Of a DNA stretch of 64,000 nucleotides, positions 51,274 through 61,700 are shown one piece after another; positions within the stretch are counted from its first letter, which is position 1; every line of letters begins with the position of its first letter. The notes under the pieces are model-generated. The model saw only the letters and a list, made by a program, of their open reading frames with translations. It searched no databases and was not told the DNA's origin. The stretch lies in assembly GCF_038446955.1 (NCBI RefSeq), contig NZ_CP151803.1, positions 5,208,001 to 5,272,000 of the forward strand. The letters are read 5' to 3'. The stretch comes from Pedobacter sp. FW305-3-2-15-E-R2A2. Lineage in GTDB: Bacteria; Bacteroidota; Bacteroidia; Sphingobacteriales; Sphingobacteriaceae. Both the position numbers and the translations under genes were made by a program.

Positions 51274-51912
51274 TTAAAAATTTCTGTTGATAATGCCATA
51301 TTGATGGCAGAATGTAGGATTACGAAGATCCAGGATTTTGATCATTCTATTGACCCGGGAAATTCCAATCCGACTGGCCGTGCTGCTGTCCAGGGTTTCC
51401 GATTTCAGCTCATAAAAGCCCATCTTCCGATAGGCCCTGATCGCAGGAGCATTGTCGCAGGAAACATCCAGCTGTAAATTAGTCGTTCCCTTTTCAAATG
51501 CCACCTTCTCCAATTCCTGAAATAACAGGCGGATATACCCTTTCCCCCTGTAATCCGCCTTAATGGTGATGGCATCAATGTATAAGTGAGTAACCGGAAA
51601 TGAATTTGGAAAATAGATTCCCAGTTGAAACATTTTATACAGCCCCTGGATCAGGCCGTACTGTCTAACCATCGCTTTTATATTTATAGAAAACATATTT
51701 TTTTGCTCATAACTGAAACCTGCGATCCCAATTAATTCATTCGTGTCCGAGACGATGGAAAGGACCTGCTCTTTGTCGATTAAATAGGGTATGACTTTTT
51801 TCATCACCTCTTTTGGTCCTAAAAAAAACCGCAACTTATCTTCAAAGGCTTCGGCAAACAACTCGCCGGCGGCCTTCATAAATTCGGGTCTCAGTTTTCT
51901 ATAAATCTTCAT
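51274..51912 (-). CDS. GNAT-family N-acetyltransferase
   Basis: A 212-residue acetyl-CoA-dependent acyltransferase. The core motif is LYIDAITIKADYRGKGYIRLLFQELEKVAFE (about 109-139, motif A with acetyl-CoA pyrophosphate loop RGKGY), then LQLDVSCDNAPAIRAYRKMGFYEL (motif B). The N-terminal part (MKIYRKLRPEFMKAAGELFAEAFED) is also typical. Acceptor is unknown. It is 40 bases downstream of the TonB receptor gene and likely in its transcript. Confidence 0.92.
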   Translation of the reverse strand: MKIYRKLRPEFMKAAGELFAEAFEDKLRFFLGPKEVMKKVIPYLIDKEQVLSIVSDTNELIGIAGFSYEQKNMFSINIKAMVRQYGLIQGLYKMFQLGIYFPNSFPVTHLYIDAITIKADYRGKGYIRLLFQELEKVAFEKGTTNLQLDVSCDNAPAIRAYRKMGFYELKSETLDSSTASRIGISRVNRMIKILDLRNPTFCHQYGIINRNF

Positions 51913-51952
51913 ACAGCATGTGGATGATCGCGTTGCAGTCCTTTCCTGACCT

Positions 51953-54388
51953 TTATTGTTTCCCCGGTTTCATGGGCCGTTTACTTTTACCTGCGGGCAG
52001 GTGTTCCTCCTCTGATGGCTGCTCAGCCGACCTTTCGGCTTTCGGCTTTTTACCAAAGTTCCAGCTGAGACTGAATTTGACCTGCCGGGAGTCTGTTCTG
52101 GAATCAAGGTTAAAAGTCTGCGTACGATCCGATAATACAGCAGCTTTAAAGATCCCGGTATAAAAGACATCAGCCACTGCCACGCCCAGCGTTAACTTAT
52201 CATTTAACATTTTTTTATTAAGACCTGCACTGATTTCAGAAAGGGGTTTATACCTGAAATTGGCATACAGTCCGCCGCTTTCGTACCATCCGCTAAGCTC
52301 CAGGTTAAAACCAGCTGGAAGTTTAAAGGAATTGTAGGAATAGAAACCATAGGTATTGGCGCTTTCTTTAAATGCCTTTGTTTCCAGATTTGCGTTAAAC
52401 TGGGAAGTATAAAAATAAACACTCTGGTAATTCTCCCACCAGTCTACCCCTGGTATCGGGAAAGACAAGGAGGCTTGCCACTGCTGCTGATGTCCGGTAT
52501 TGATGGTTGTATAAGCAGATTTCGCACCCGGGCTACTCAGAAAAGTGGAGAAAATAGGGTTTTTAATACTGCTATAGCCCAGGGTAAGGTCCATAAAGTT
52601 GAAAAATTGCTGATTCAGTTCAATGTTGTTGGAGAATTGAGCTTTCAGTGTTGGATTTCCCTGCTGGGTAGTGTACAAGTCCAGGTAACGAACAGAAGGA
52701 TTTAGCTGATCATAGTCCGGTCGTTCAATTCTGCGGTTATAACTGACAGATAGGTTGTATTTATCGTTCACCTTATACCCGATCAGCGCATTGGGAAACA
52801 AGGAAAAATAATTTTGACGAACCGGATTAGGATCTGTTCCGGCCTCTCCGTTGACATGCGTATATTCTCCGCGCAAACCTGCATTAAAAGTCCAGGGTTC
52901 CAGTTTCAGTTCCATGGCCGCATAAGCAGCCTGGATGGCTTCCCGATACCGGAAATTATTGTTGCGTAACACATCATTTTGCCACATTCCTTCTTTCCTG
53001 TTTTCACTAAACTGACTATTATTGATATTCGTTTGCGCGCTCTTGACTCCGGCTTCAAACTTTCCGATCTGTTGATCCCCTTTCTTAAGTTCCTGCAAAT
53101 AATCGACTTTGATCATTCGTCTGTTTATTTTAGAAGGATAAATATTCCGGTAACGCAGCTCAGACAAATCACGCCCCGGTGCAAAGGTTTTAAAAATGTG
53201 ATAATCTTCAGTTCCCCGGGAGCTTAATTGATTGAACTGCAGGGAAGCATTCAAACTTTTCAGTTCTGTGAATGTATGTTTAAATTTTAATCCGTAATCC
53301 CAGTTGCGCATGGTATTGCGCAGCTCGTTGCGTTGGTCGAGCAGGGAATCCTGCATCATACCTGTACCAAAACGGGAAATGGTACGGCCATTGGTAGGGT
53401 TCCTGATGTCATTAAAAGACAGGTTAAACCGCAGTGTATTTTTCTCATCAAAGTGATGGTCTAAACCCAGTTTGAGCAAGTGTCCCTTTGATTTCTGAGG
53501 GTTGAGCTGCAGTTGACTCATGTAGAAGGGCTGATCCGTGTGTTGGCTCCGGAACATGCTGTCGCGGTTCCTGCTGTGGTCGAAATCATAGGCATAAAGC
53601 AGGTTCAAATTCCATTTTTCGGTACCGTAGGTCATGTTTAGGCTTTGGTTGTTCCTATAATACCTGCCTTTGCTCACATTGGAGCTGATCGTTCCGTTAA
53701 AGCCTTTTTTAACCTTCTTTTTGAACACAATATTAATCACACCCGCTGTTCCTGCCGCATCCATACTTGATGGCGGGTTGTTCATGACTTCTATAGACTG
53801 GAGTGTGGTTCCAGGCGTACCTTTGAGCAATGCTTTGAGTTGTGAACTGCCCATTTCTGCAGGCGCTCCGTCGATCATCACAGTTACGCCCGATTTCCCT
53901 TTAATGCGGATCTCTCCATCTTTATTGATATTTACCCCAGGAAGGCTTTTGAGCAGTTCGAAAGCAGACTGGCTTTGCGCGAGATTGCTTTGTTCCACAT
54001 TCATCGTCGTTTTACCTGCCGACACAGCAACGGCCTGTTTTTTCCCGTTGATCGTCACCTCCTGCAATTGCCGGCTTTCCGCCAATAGTTTAAAAAGCTG
54101 GACTTCTACCGCCCCCTTCCCTACCGTGATGGCTCTTGCTTCATTTTTATAGGTCACAAAGGCGGCTTCGATTTGGTAGTTACCAGCTTTGATCTGCTTC
54201 AAACTAAAATCCCCCGACGCATCGGCAATGGCATAAGCACTGATTTTAGCCTCCGAGGCCAGTTTAAGGGTAATGGTTGCACCGGGTAAAGGCATGTTCC
54301 GTTCATCGGTAACTTTACCGGTAATTTCCTGCTGGGCAGAGACATTTAATGCTCCGAACAGGAAGAAGATAAAACAAAAATAACGCAT
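51953..54388 (-). CDS. TonB-dependent receptor, outer-membrane beta-barrel family with carboxypeptidase-regulatory domain
   Basis: An 811-residue outer-membrane protein with signal peptide (MRYFCFIFFLFGALNVSAQ). A carboxypeptidase-regulatory-like domain follows (about 20-105, ITGKVTDERNMPLPGATI), then the plug (LQEVTINGKKQAVAVSAGKTT, AFELLKSLPGVNINKDGEIRIKGKSG, VMNNPPSSMDAAGTAGVINIVFKKK) and an OMP_b-brl_3 barrel. The proline-rich charged C-terminal tail (KPKAERSAEQPSEEEHLPAGKSKRPMKPG) extends past the last barrel strand and is unusual. It is divergent from a LytS/LytTR pair and probably controlled by it. Ligand unknown. Confidence 0.92.
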   Translation of the reverse strand: MRYFCFIFFLFGALNVSAQQEITGKVTDERNMPLPGATITLKLASEAKISAYAIADASGDFSLKQIKAGNYQIEAAFVTYKNEARAITVGKGAVEVQLFKLLAESRQLQEVTINGKKQAVAVSAGKTTMNVEQSNLAQSQSAFELLKSLPGVNINKDGEIRIKGKSGVTVMIDGAPAEMGSSQLKALLKGTPGTTLQSIEVMNNPPSSMDAAGTAGVINIVFKKKVKKGFNGTISSNVSKGRYYRNNQSLNMTYGTEKWNLNLLYAYDFDHSRNRDSMFRSQHTDQPFYMSQLQLNPQKSKGHLLKLGLDHHFDEKNTLRFNLSFNDIRNPTNGRTISRFGTGMMQDSLLDQRNELRNTMRNWDYGLKFKHTFTELKSLNASLQFNQLSSRGTEDYHIFKTFAPGRDLSELRYRNIYPSKINRRMIKVDYLQELKKGDQQIGKFEAGVKSAQTNINNSQFSENRKEGMWQNDVLRNNNFRYREAIQAAYAAMELKLEPWTFNAGLRGEYTHVNGEAGTDPNPVRQNYFSLFPNALIGYKVNDKYNLSVSYNRRIERPDYDQLNPSVRYLDLYTTQQGNPTLKAQFSNNIELNQQFFNFMDLTLGYSSIKNPIFSTFLSSPGAKSAYTTINTGHQQQWQASLSFPIPGVDWWENYQSVYFYTSQFNANLETKAFKESANTYGFYSYNSFKLPAGFNLELSGWYESGGLYANFRYKPLSEISAGLNKKMLNDKLTLGVAVADVFYTGIFKAAVLSDRTQTFNLDSRTDSRQVKFSLSWNFGKKPKAERSAEQPSEEEHLPAGKSKRPMKPGKQ

Positions 54389-54421
54389 GTGTAATGTACT
54401 TTTAATCCATAACTAATGCGA

Positions 54422-54489
54422 CAAAAGTAAATTGGAAGGCCATGGCCATGGCTGGTAAACTACGCCAACCTGCAAAAATGATACGCCAA
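54422..54489 (-). promoter_or_regulatory. Receptor promoter -7 box with upstream LytTR-type direct repeats
   Basis: The 305-base gap 54389-54693 separates the divergent receptor and LytS genes. For the receptor, TACTTTTG (54422-54429, minus) is an exact TAnnTTTG box, without a clear TTG at 19 bases. Upstream, TACGCCAA occurs twice in the same orientation at 54461-54468 and 54482-54489, 21 bases apart. LytTR regulators bind paired direct repeats with this spacing, and activators often sit just upstream of the -33 position. Binding is inferred. Confidence 0.5.
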
Positions 54490-54693
54490 TTGTAATTTCG
54501 CTTCACTCAATTGATTTTTTAATAGAAGCCTTCGTGATGTGTTTAAAGCACCCTCTTTTTAGACCGGGAAATTGCAGATTCAAGTATCATTTAGGTCAGT
54601 TCAGTCAATTCTCTTTCCAGCGGCTACGGGATGCTTTTAAATTTGGACTGAATCCTGTTAAAAAGGTTTTCTCCAATATTAAAATTACTGTAA

Positions 54694-55803
54694 ATGACTT
54701 CAAAACCTGTCACTTCCCTATTCAGTTCCGCACTGTCCAGGATTATCCTGGTATTTGCCGTTACCATAGTTCTGATATTCTCCATCATGATCATCAATCC
54801 CATCGATGAGGAAGATTACGCTGCGATAATGGAACTGAGCTGGGCTTCTTTTTTTGACCTCATCTGGTTTATGATTCTCGGCTGGGCGATTACCGAGACC
54901 GGTAGGTTTGTTTCCTATTATCTCGACAAACGGCTCCCATGGGAACAATTTTCCGTTAAACGCCTTTGTCTGCAGCTTTTTGTTCAGTGTTTCATCGTCA
55001 TAGCAGTGATGACCTTGCTCCTTTTCCTGATGGATTTCTTGTTAGAAGGGGAAGAAGATGGGATCGAAAGCGATTTGGTAGGTTACCGGCAACTACTCTT
55101 TATCAGTACACTGCTATCCCTCATCATCACCGCTGTTCATACCGGCAGTTCTTTACTACTCAACTGGAAAAATTCAATTATAGAGGCTTCAGAGCTCAAG
55201 CAAACCACCTTACAATCACAATTGCACTCGCTGAAATTACAACTGGACCCGCATTTCATGTTTAACAATTTCAGTACACTGTCCAGTCTCATTTCTGAAA
55301 ATCAGGCCGGGGCGCAGCAGTTTCTAGATTGTCTTTCGGAAGTACACCGATATATGCTTTATAACCTGGACAGGAACATCATTACCCTAAAAGAAGAGCT
55401 GGACTTTATAAGCTCTTATATTTACCTGATCAAAATCAGGTTTTCTGAAAACCTGAGGATTGAGGTGACCGATGTAGAAGACCTACTGAACAAGGGGATT
55501 CCTCCGACCACCTTACAGCTGCTGATCGAAAATGCGGTGAAACACAATATTGCTTCCCGCAGCCATCCCCTAGACATTCGAATTTTCGCAGAAGGCGATT
55601 CTTTAGTGGTGGTCAACAACATACAAAAAATACAATCGACCATAGGCTCTTCAAAAATTGGTTTAAAAAACATCATTAACCGTTATAAACTATTGTCCAC
55701 CAGGCTTCCTGAAATCATTGAGACAGAATTTGACTTTGTGGTTAAGGTTCCCTTACTCCCTTTAAACGTTTCGCAAGATGAAAGTATTAATTATAGAAGA
55801 TGA
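54694..55803 (+). CDS. LytS-like sensor histidine kinase (His_kinase/HATPase)
   Basis: A 369-residue membrane kinase of the LytS/YpdA type common in Bacteroidota. It has four transmembrane helices (about 14-34, 50-66, 92-112, 129-153), then a cytoplasmic His_kinase domain with His187 in LQLDPHFMFNNFSTLSSLI and the ATPase N box TTLQLLIENAVKHNI. A reduced G box IGLKNIINRY follows. No extracytoplasmic sensor domain is present, so a signal would be sensed within the membrane. It overlaps the response regulator gene by 26 bases. Confidence 0.94.
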   Translation: MTSKPVTSLFSSALSRIILVFAVTIVLIFSIMIINPIDEEDYAAIMELSWASFFDLIWFMILGWAITETGRFVSYYLDKRLPWEQFSVKRLCLQLFVQCFIVIAVMTLLLFLMDFLLEGEEDGIESDLVGYRQLLFISTLLSLIITAVHTGSSLLLNWKNSIIEASELKQTTLQSQLHSLKLQLDPHFMFNNFSTLSSLISENQAGAQQFLDCLSEVHRYMLYNLDRNIITLKEELDFISSYIYLIKIRFSENLRIEVTDVEDLLNKGIPPTTLQLLIENAVKHNIASRSHPLDIRIFAEGDSLVVVNNIQKIQSTIGSSKIGLKNIINRYKLLSTRLPEIIETEFDFVVKVPLLPLNVSQDESINYRR

Positions 55804-56536
55804 ACTACACAATGCCAAGAGGCTAAAGGCCATATTGGAAGATATTGATCCGGAAATTGAGGTCCTTGCGATACTGGAGGGCGTAACAGAAAGCATCAAC
55901 TGGTTGAAAGATCAGCAGCATCCAGACTTGATTTTCACCGATGTCCGTTTAACAGATGGGCTTTGTTTTGATATTTTTTCCCAGGTAAAGCTTAAATGTC
56001 CTATCATTTTCACCTCGGCATTCGATGAGTATGCCTTGCGGGCATTTAAGGTAAACAGTGTGGATTACCTCCTCAAACCCGTTAAGAAAGAAGAACTCAT
56101 CAAGAGCCTTCATAAATTTAAAACCAATGTCCATCCCTCTTACCTCGGTCAGATGCTGGACGATGTGGCCGCCATTTTAAAACAGCAGCAAAAAAACTAC
56201 CGGACCAGGTTCCTTATTCCAGTCAGGGATTCTTTTTATACCGTAATGATTAAAGACATTGCCTATTTCTACACCGAATACAGGACCACCAGAGCTGTTA
56301 TGCCCGACAATCAGCACCATATCCTTCCTTTTACGATGGAGGAACTCGAAGAGCAATTAGATCCGGAGGTATTTTTCAGGGTCAGTCGTCAATATCTGAT
56401 CAACAATAAAAGCATTACACGCATCAATAATTATTTTAATGGAAAGCTGCATATTCTGTTGAGTCCGGAGCCCGCTGAAAAGATCATCATGAGCCGGGAC
56501 AGGTCCAGAACATTTAAACAATGGCTGGATCGGTAG
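55778..56536 (+). CDS. LytTR-family response regulator
   Basis: A 252-residue regulator. The receiver domain (1-120) has EDE at 7-9, acceptor Asp55 in LIFTDVRLTDG, and Lys in YLLKPVKKEEL. The LytTR DNA-binding domain (about 145-250) has IPVRDSFYTVMIKDIAYFYTEYRTT, FFRVSRQYLINNKSITRI and MSRDRSRTFKQWL. It is translationally coupled to the LytS kinase gene. The divergent TonB receptor gene with paired direct repeats in its promoter is the likely target. Confidence 0.95.
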   Translation: MKVLIIEDELHNAKRLKAILEDIDPEIEVLAILEGVTESINWLKDQQHPDLIFTDVRLTDGLCFDIFSQVKLKCPIIFTSAFDEYALRAFKVNSVDYLLKPVKKEELIKSLHKFKTNVHPSYLGQMLDDVAAILKQQQKNYRTRFLIPVRDSFYTVMIKDIAYFYTEYRTTRAVMPDNQHHILPFTMEELEEQLDPEVFFRVSRQYLINNKSITRINNYFNGKLHILLSPEPAEKIIMSRDRSRTFKQWLDR

Positions 56537-56719
56537 CAACTTCAGATACCCTTGGGAATACCCTGCTAAAACGAAAAAACGGAACCTTAAACGATTCTAC
56601 AACGCGCTTTGAAAAAAGGTTATTTCGATTAACGTCAAAACATAAGTTAATCTGCTTGAATTAAAAATATTTTTATATCATTGAGAAAAGATTGATAATT
56701 AAAGCAAAGTAGAATCGTG

Positions 56720-57289
56720 ATGGCTGATTACAGTACCTATTCTGATTTCGAACTGATATCGTTGTTGAAAGACAGTGACAACGATCAGAAAGCTTATGCG
56801 GAAATTTACAGGCGCTATGTCAGATTGTTGGTTCGTTTTGCCGAATCTAAGTTATACAGTCTGGAAGACGCAAGAGATATTGTTCAGGATTTGTTCACCA
56901 ACTTCTGGAGTGAAAGATTGGATCTTCACATTCAGGACAACCTAAAGTCTTATCTTTTTGGTATTGCCAAATACCAGATCATCAACAAAATCAGAAAAAA
57001 TGTAGTCAGAGAAAGTTATGCCGGAAAATTAAGGGCTTTATCTCCTGCTTATCATTCGCTGGAAGAAGAACTCAATGCCAGGGAACTGAGCACCAATGTT
57101 CGCTCGAAACTGGATCAGTTGCCGCAAAAGACCAAATACATTTACCAGCGGAGCAGAGATGAGCACAAAAGTATTAAGGAAATTGCCGAAGAACTGAATC
57201 TTTCCGATCAAACGGTAAAAAATCAGATCAGCATTGCCCTGAATCACCTCAGAAAGTCGCTTTCTGCGTTCTTTTTCTGCCTGTTTTAA
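56720..57289 (+). CDS. ECF-type RNA polymerase sigma factor (cluster 2)
   Basis: A 189-residue FecI-like sigma factor, started at ATG 56720 (an in-frame GTG lies one codon upstream). Region 2: YRRYVRLLVRFAESKLYSLEDARDIVQDLFTNFWSER. Region 4: LDQLPQKTKYIYQRSRDEHKSIKEIAEELNLSDQTVKNQISIALNHLRK. It stands 95 bases before the FecR gene of the second SusC/D cluster and should activate it. The gap to the LytTR gene (183 bases) contains nothing else recognisable. Confidence 0.95.
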   Translation: MADYSTYSDFELISLLKDSDNDQKAYAEIYRRYVRLLVRFAESKLYSLEDARDIVQDLFTNFWSERLDLHIQDNLKSYLFGIAKYQIINKIRKNVVRESYAGKLRALSPAYHSLEEELNARELSTNVRSKLDQLPQKTKYIYQRSRDEHKSIKEIAEELNLSDQTVKNQISIALNHLRKSLSAFFFCLF

Positions 57290-57383
57290 ATAATTCAGAA
57301 TATTTCAACTTTTCTTCGGTACTTTTTATTCGCTGAAACTACTACCGTTATGAAGATAGAGAATTAACTATCTACGGTAGCGC

Positions 57384-58559
57384 ATGACAACAAAAAGCAT
57401 ATCAGAACTTTTAACCCGATATTATAACAATGAATGTACTCCTGAAGAGGAAGCAAGGGTAAATGAATGGTTTGCTGAGCATGGTTCTGCCACAACAAGT
57501 TTTGAGCAAATGGATGCTGAAGCACAGCAGGTATGGGTAAATGCTTTATTTACCGACATCACTGCAGCTAATGCGCTGAAAACACCAACACCTAAGGTCT
57601 TGAAAAAAAGACTTTGGCCAAGAATTGCGGCCGCAGCAGCGGTATTAATAGGAATTGGTATCGGTCTTTATGTGGTCAGTCATGAATCAGAGCAGGGCCG
57701 GGTGATCTCTTATGCCAACACCATCCATCCCGCAAAGAATGCGGCCACCTTAAAACTGGCAGATGGAAAAGTGATCAGTTTAAATGAATCCAAAACAGGC
57801 ATCGTCATAGACATCGCTGCGCTAACCTATGATGATGGTACAGCGGTTGTCCTGAATTCTGCCGCTGAAAAACAGCTTCAGTCTGAAGCCGATGAAAAAG
57901 CAGGCAATCTAACCGTGAGCACACCAACAGGCCGGCAGTACCAACTGATCTTACCAGATGGCAGTAAGGTATGGCTCAATGCCTCCTCCGCTCTTACTTT
58001 CCCTACCATTTTCTCCGCTAAAGGCAATCGAATGATCACCTTGATTGGCGAAGCCTACTTTGAAGTCGCCAAAGATAAATCCAGACCATTTATCGTGAAG
58101 ACCAATACCCAGGAGGTCAAAGTACTGGGCACACATTTCAACATCAACAGTAACCACAGTACGGTAAGAACCACCCTGCTGGAAGGTTCAATTGCAGTGT
58201 CTCCGCTAGGCTATGTAAACGATCAGGAAGGTTTAGCCCTTTCTTCAGCCGCCGTTCTGTTAAAACCCGGCGAACAGGCCGTACAAAAATCCGGTAAGAT
58301 CGAGGTGATTTCGGTAGATACCGAACAGGCCGTTTCCTGGAAAGATGGCTGGTTCTATTTTAAGAGTGCCAGTTTATCCGAAGTGTTGAATGAAGCGGCA
58401 AAGTGGTACGACTTAAAAATCACCTATAAGAGCGATGTACCAGCGGATCGTTTTACCGGTAAAGTACCCAGAACTGCCAGTTTAGGCATGTTTATTAAAG
58501 TACTGCAATTGAGTGATGTAAAATTCAAACTGGAAGGACGTAACATGATCATTGATTAA
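57384..58559 (+). CDS. FecR-family anti-sigma factor (cluster 2)
   Basis: A 391-residue regulator. The cytoplasmic N-terminus contains LLTRYYNNECTPEEEARVNEWF, a transmembrane helix lies at about 77-94 (IAAAAAVLIGIGIGLYVV), and the periplasmic FecR domain has STPTGRQYQLILPDGSKVWLNASS, GEAYFEVAKDKSRPFIVKT and VLGTHFNINSN. The C-terminal STN-like end is LNEAAKWYDLKITY. It pairs with the sigma factor upstream and the STN-bearing SusC downstream. Confidence 0.95.
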   Translation: MTTKSISELLTRYYNNECTPEEEARVNEWFAEHGSATTSFEQMDAEAQQVWVNALFTDITAANALKTPTPKVLKKRLWPRIAAAAAVLIGIGIGLYVVSHESEQGRVISYANTIHPAKNAATLKLADGKVISLNESKTGIVIDIAALTYDDGTAVVLNSAAEKQLQSEADEKAGNLTVSTPTGRQYQLILPDGSKVWLNASSALTFPTIFSAKGNRMITLIGEAYFEVAKDKSRPFIVKTNTQEVKVLGTHFNINSNHSTVRTTLLEGSIAVSPLGYVNDQEGLALSSAAVLLKPGEQAVQKSGKIEVISVDTEQAVSWKDGWFYFKSASLSEVLNEAAKWYDLKITYKSDVPADRFTGKVPRTASLGMFIKVLQLSDVKFKLEGRNMIID

Positions 58560-58764
58560 ACAAAACGATAATTAACCCCAACTATTAACCTTAACCAAAC
58601 CAACCACATGGAAAAAATCTACAAAGACACCGGCCCCTAACCGAAAAGGGCTATCCATATAAAAACAGAAGCCCCGATGGCGATCGGAGCTCTGAAATGA
58701 TTGGGTAGACCCTTTAAACAATTCGTGTAAACCATTTTAGTTTTAACCCAACCAAAACAAACAT
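58560..58764 (+). promoter_or_regulatory. Leader region between fecR and susC (cluster 2)
   Basis: A 205-base gap that likely holds the ECF-dependent promoter of susC. It contains a 10-codon frame MEKIYKDTGP (58608-58640) and a 9-base-pair hairpin with one mismatch at 58670-58691 (arms AGCCCCGAT and ATCGGAGCT) without a T-tract. No SusC-type sRNA or riboswitch was recognised. Confidence 0.35.
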
Positions 58765-61700
58765 ATGAATAATATTATTCATTGCACCCTGCTGTCCAAA
58801 AAACCGCAGGGACGCAATCTCATTTGGCGAATTATGAAGTTAACCTTCGCTCTATTATTCTCCGTATTTATGCAGGTAAGTGCGTCGGGAACAGCCCAAA
58901 CCATTAATTTAAAGAAAAGAAATACTCCCCTTACCCAAATCTTCGCTGATCTGGGTCAACAAAGCGGATATCAATTCTTTTACAACGAACGCTTGCTGGA
59001 AAAAGCCAGTAAAGTAAGTGTGGAGATCGCAAACGGTACATTAATCGAAGCGCTCAACCTATGTTTCGAAAACCAACCCTTCTCTTATGAGATTATGGAT
59101 AAAACGGTCGTCGTAAAGGCCAGGGAGAAATCTATCCTGGAAGCGATTGCAGACTATTTTGCTATAGTTGAGGTAAAAGGACGTGTAACAGACGACAGTG
59201 GACGCCCCATTCCAGGAGTAATTATCAGGGAAAAAGGCAAAAAGAACTCTACTACCACGAATGAAAAAGGAGATTATCAATTGAAAGTTGATGAGTCTTC
59301 CTCCCTGGTTTTTTCTTATGTAGGTTATAAGAACGAAGAAATTACCCTTGCCGGGAGAACTACCCTGAACGTACGGATGAAAGAAGACGTATCTCAATTG
59401 AAGGAAGTAACCATTTCTACAGGTTACCAAACCCTGGAGAAGAAAACATTTACCGGCTCTTCTGCTTTAATCAAAGCAGCTGATGCAGAACGTAGCGGTG
59501 TTCCTGACATCAGCCGTATGCTGGAAGGACAGGTTGCCGGGGTAACGGTACAGAACGTTTCAGGAACCTTTGGTGCTGCACCGAAAATCCGCGTGCGTGG
59601 TGCCACCTCCTTTTCCGGCGACAATAAGCCACTCTGGGTAGTAGATGGTATTATCCTGGAAGATGTAGTGAACATTTCGAATGAGGCCCTCACCACGGGT
59701 GATGCCAATACCCTGATCGGCTCTTCTGTGGCCGGTTTGAACCCCGATGACATTGAGAGTTTCAATATTCTAAAAGATGCCGCAGCAACAGGTATGTATG
59801 GCGCAAGGGCGATGAATGGTGTAATTGTCGTAACGACAAAGAAGGGAAGGCAAACTGAGGGTGCCGCAAAAATTAGTTACAGCGGAAACTATACCACCTA
59901 TGCCAAGCCCAGCTATGCAGATTTTGATGTGTTGAATTCGGCAGATCAGATGGCCATTATGATTGAGATGCAGAATAAAGGATATTATCAAATCCCTGGC
60001 GCTTCCAGAGGCAATTCGGGAGGTATCTTTTACAAGATGTACAACATGCTTTATGATTATAATGAAAGCACCAAAACCTGGGCATTGAGAAATGACAATG
60101 CCAGTAAAATTGCTTTTTTGTCAAGGTATGCAAATGCAAATACCGATTGGTTTGATGTGCTTTTTAAAAATTCCCTGCAACAAGATCATTCTGTCAGTAT
60201 CAACTCAGGTACAGAAAAGTTTCAAACCTATGCTTCCACTTCATTTCTTCGCGACAATGGCCAAACCAGAGGCAATAGTGTCGATCGTTTCACAGGTAAC
60301 TATCGCGCCAATTTCAAGTTAAATGACAAACTTAGCGGCGAATTACTGGCAAACGGTTCCGTACGTAACCAGCAGACACCGGGAACAACGGCATTGCAGT
60401 CGGATCCTGTTTATGGCACCTATTATAGAGGGTTTGACATCAATCCTTATAACTACGCACTATCTACCAGCCGGTTGATTACCCCTTATGACGAAAATGG
60501 CAATCTGGAGTATTTCCGTCAGAATAGTGCTCCGTTTAACATTTTAAATGAGTTAAACACGAATTATCTGAAATTAGGGATGATTGACTTTAAGGTTCAG
60601 GGAGGTGTGAATTACAAAATCATCCCCAGCCTGACTTATTCAGTGAACGGCTCTTATCGCTTTACCAAAACGGAGAGTCAGATTTACATTCTAAAGAACT
60701 CCAATATGGCAACTTCATTTAGAACCATAGATGATGCCACTTCTTCTGTAGATAACCCCAATTTATACCTCGATCCGGATTTTCCAAACGGATTACGTGT
60801 GAGTGTATTACCGGATGGTGGTTTTTACAAGATTACCGGAGACAACTTAAAAAGTTATTATTTCAGACAAAATTTACAATACAACAAAACATTTAATAAG
60901 GACCATAACCTAAATGTTTTTGGCGCAATGGAGCTGCGCTATGCAGACAGACAAAATGAATATTTTGACGGTGCAGGTTATCAATTTGAAAATGGAGGAT
61001 TGGTGAGCTCCAATTACAAATATTTCAAACAAGCTGCTGAAACAGGTAAACCTTATTTTGGGATGGGTTATGGACTTGACCGCTACATTGCCTATTTTTC
61101 AAATGCCTCTTATACCTACAAGGAAAAATACACCTTAAAATTCTCCACTCGTCTTGATGGTTCAAATCTAATGGGAAAAAGCACGGTAGCCCGCTGGTTG
61201 CCAACCTGGAATCTTTCCAGTAGCTGGAATATAGATGAAGAGTCTTTCTGGCCTAAAAACAAGATCGTCAATGCTGCAAAACTGAGAGTTTCTTACGGTT
61301 TGGTTGCCAATATCGGAAATGCGAGAAACTCAACCGCAGTCTTTTACAATCAAATCGCAAGAAGGCCGAATATTGTGGATCAGGAAGTACAGACTTACAT
61401 CTCCAGTTTAGAGAATTCTCAGCTCACCTGGGAGAAAACCAAAGATCTGAACATTGGTTTGGATGTAGCCATGCTTGGCGACCGCTTAAATTTAACGGTA
61501 GACATTTATAAGCGGAATATCTTCGACTTAATTGGTGGGATCAAAACCTCAGGTATTGGCGGTCAGTTTGAAAAAACCGCGAATTATGGAGAGATGAAAG
61601 GAAATGGATTTGAGTTGGCGATTACCGGTAAAGTCATAGACCACCAGGATTTTAAGTGGAGAACCAATTTTAATTTTGGATACAATACCAATAAGGTAAC

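Noticed and set aside
54534..54809. 91-codon frame on the plus strand between the TonB receptor and LytS genes
   Set aside because: It overlaps the LytS start by more than 100 bases in another frame, has no recognisable domain and covers the divergent promoter region.
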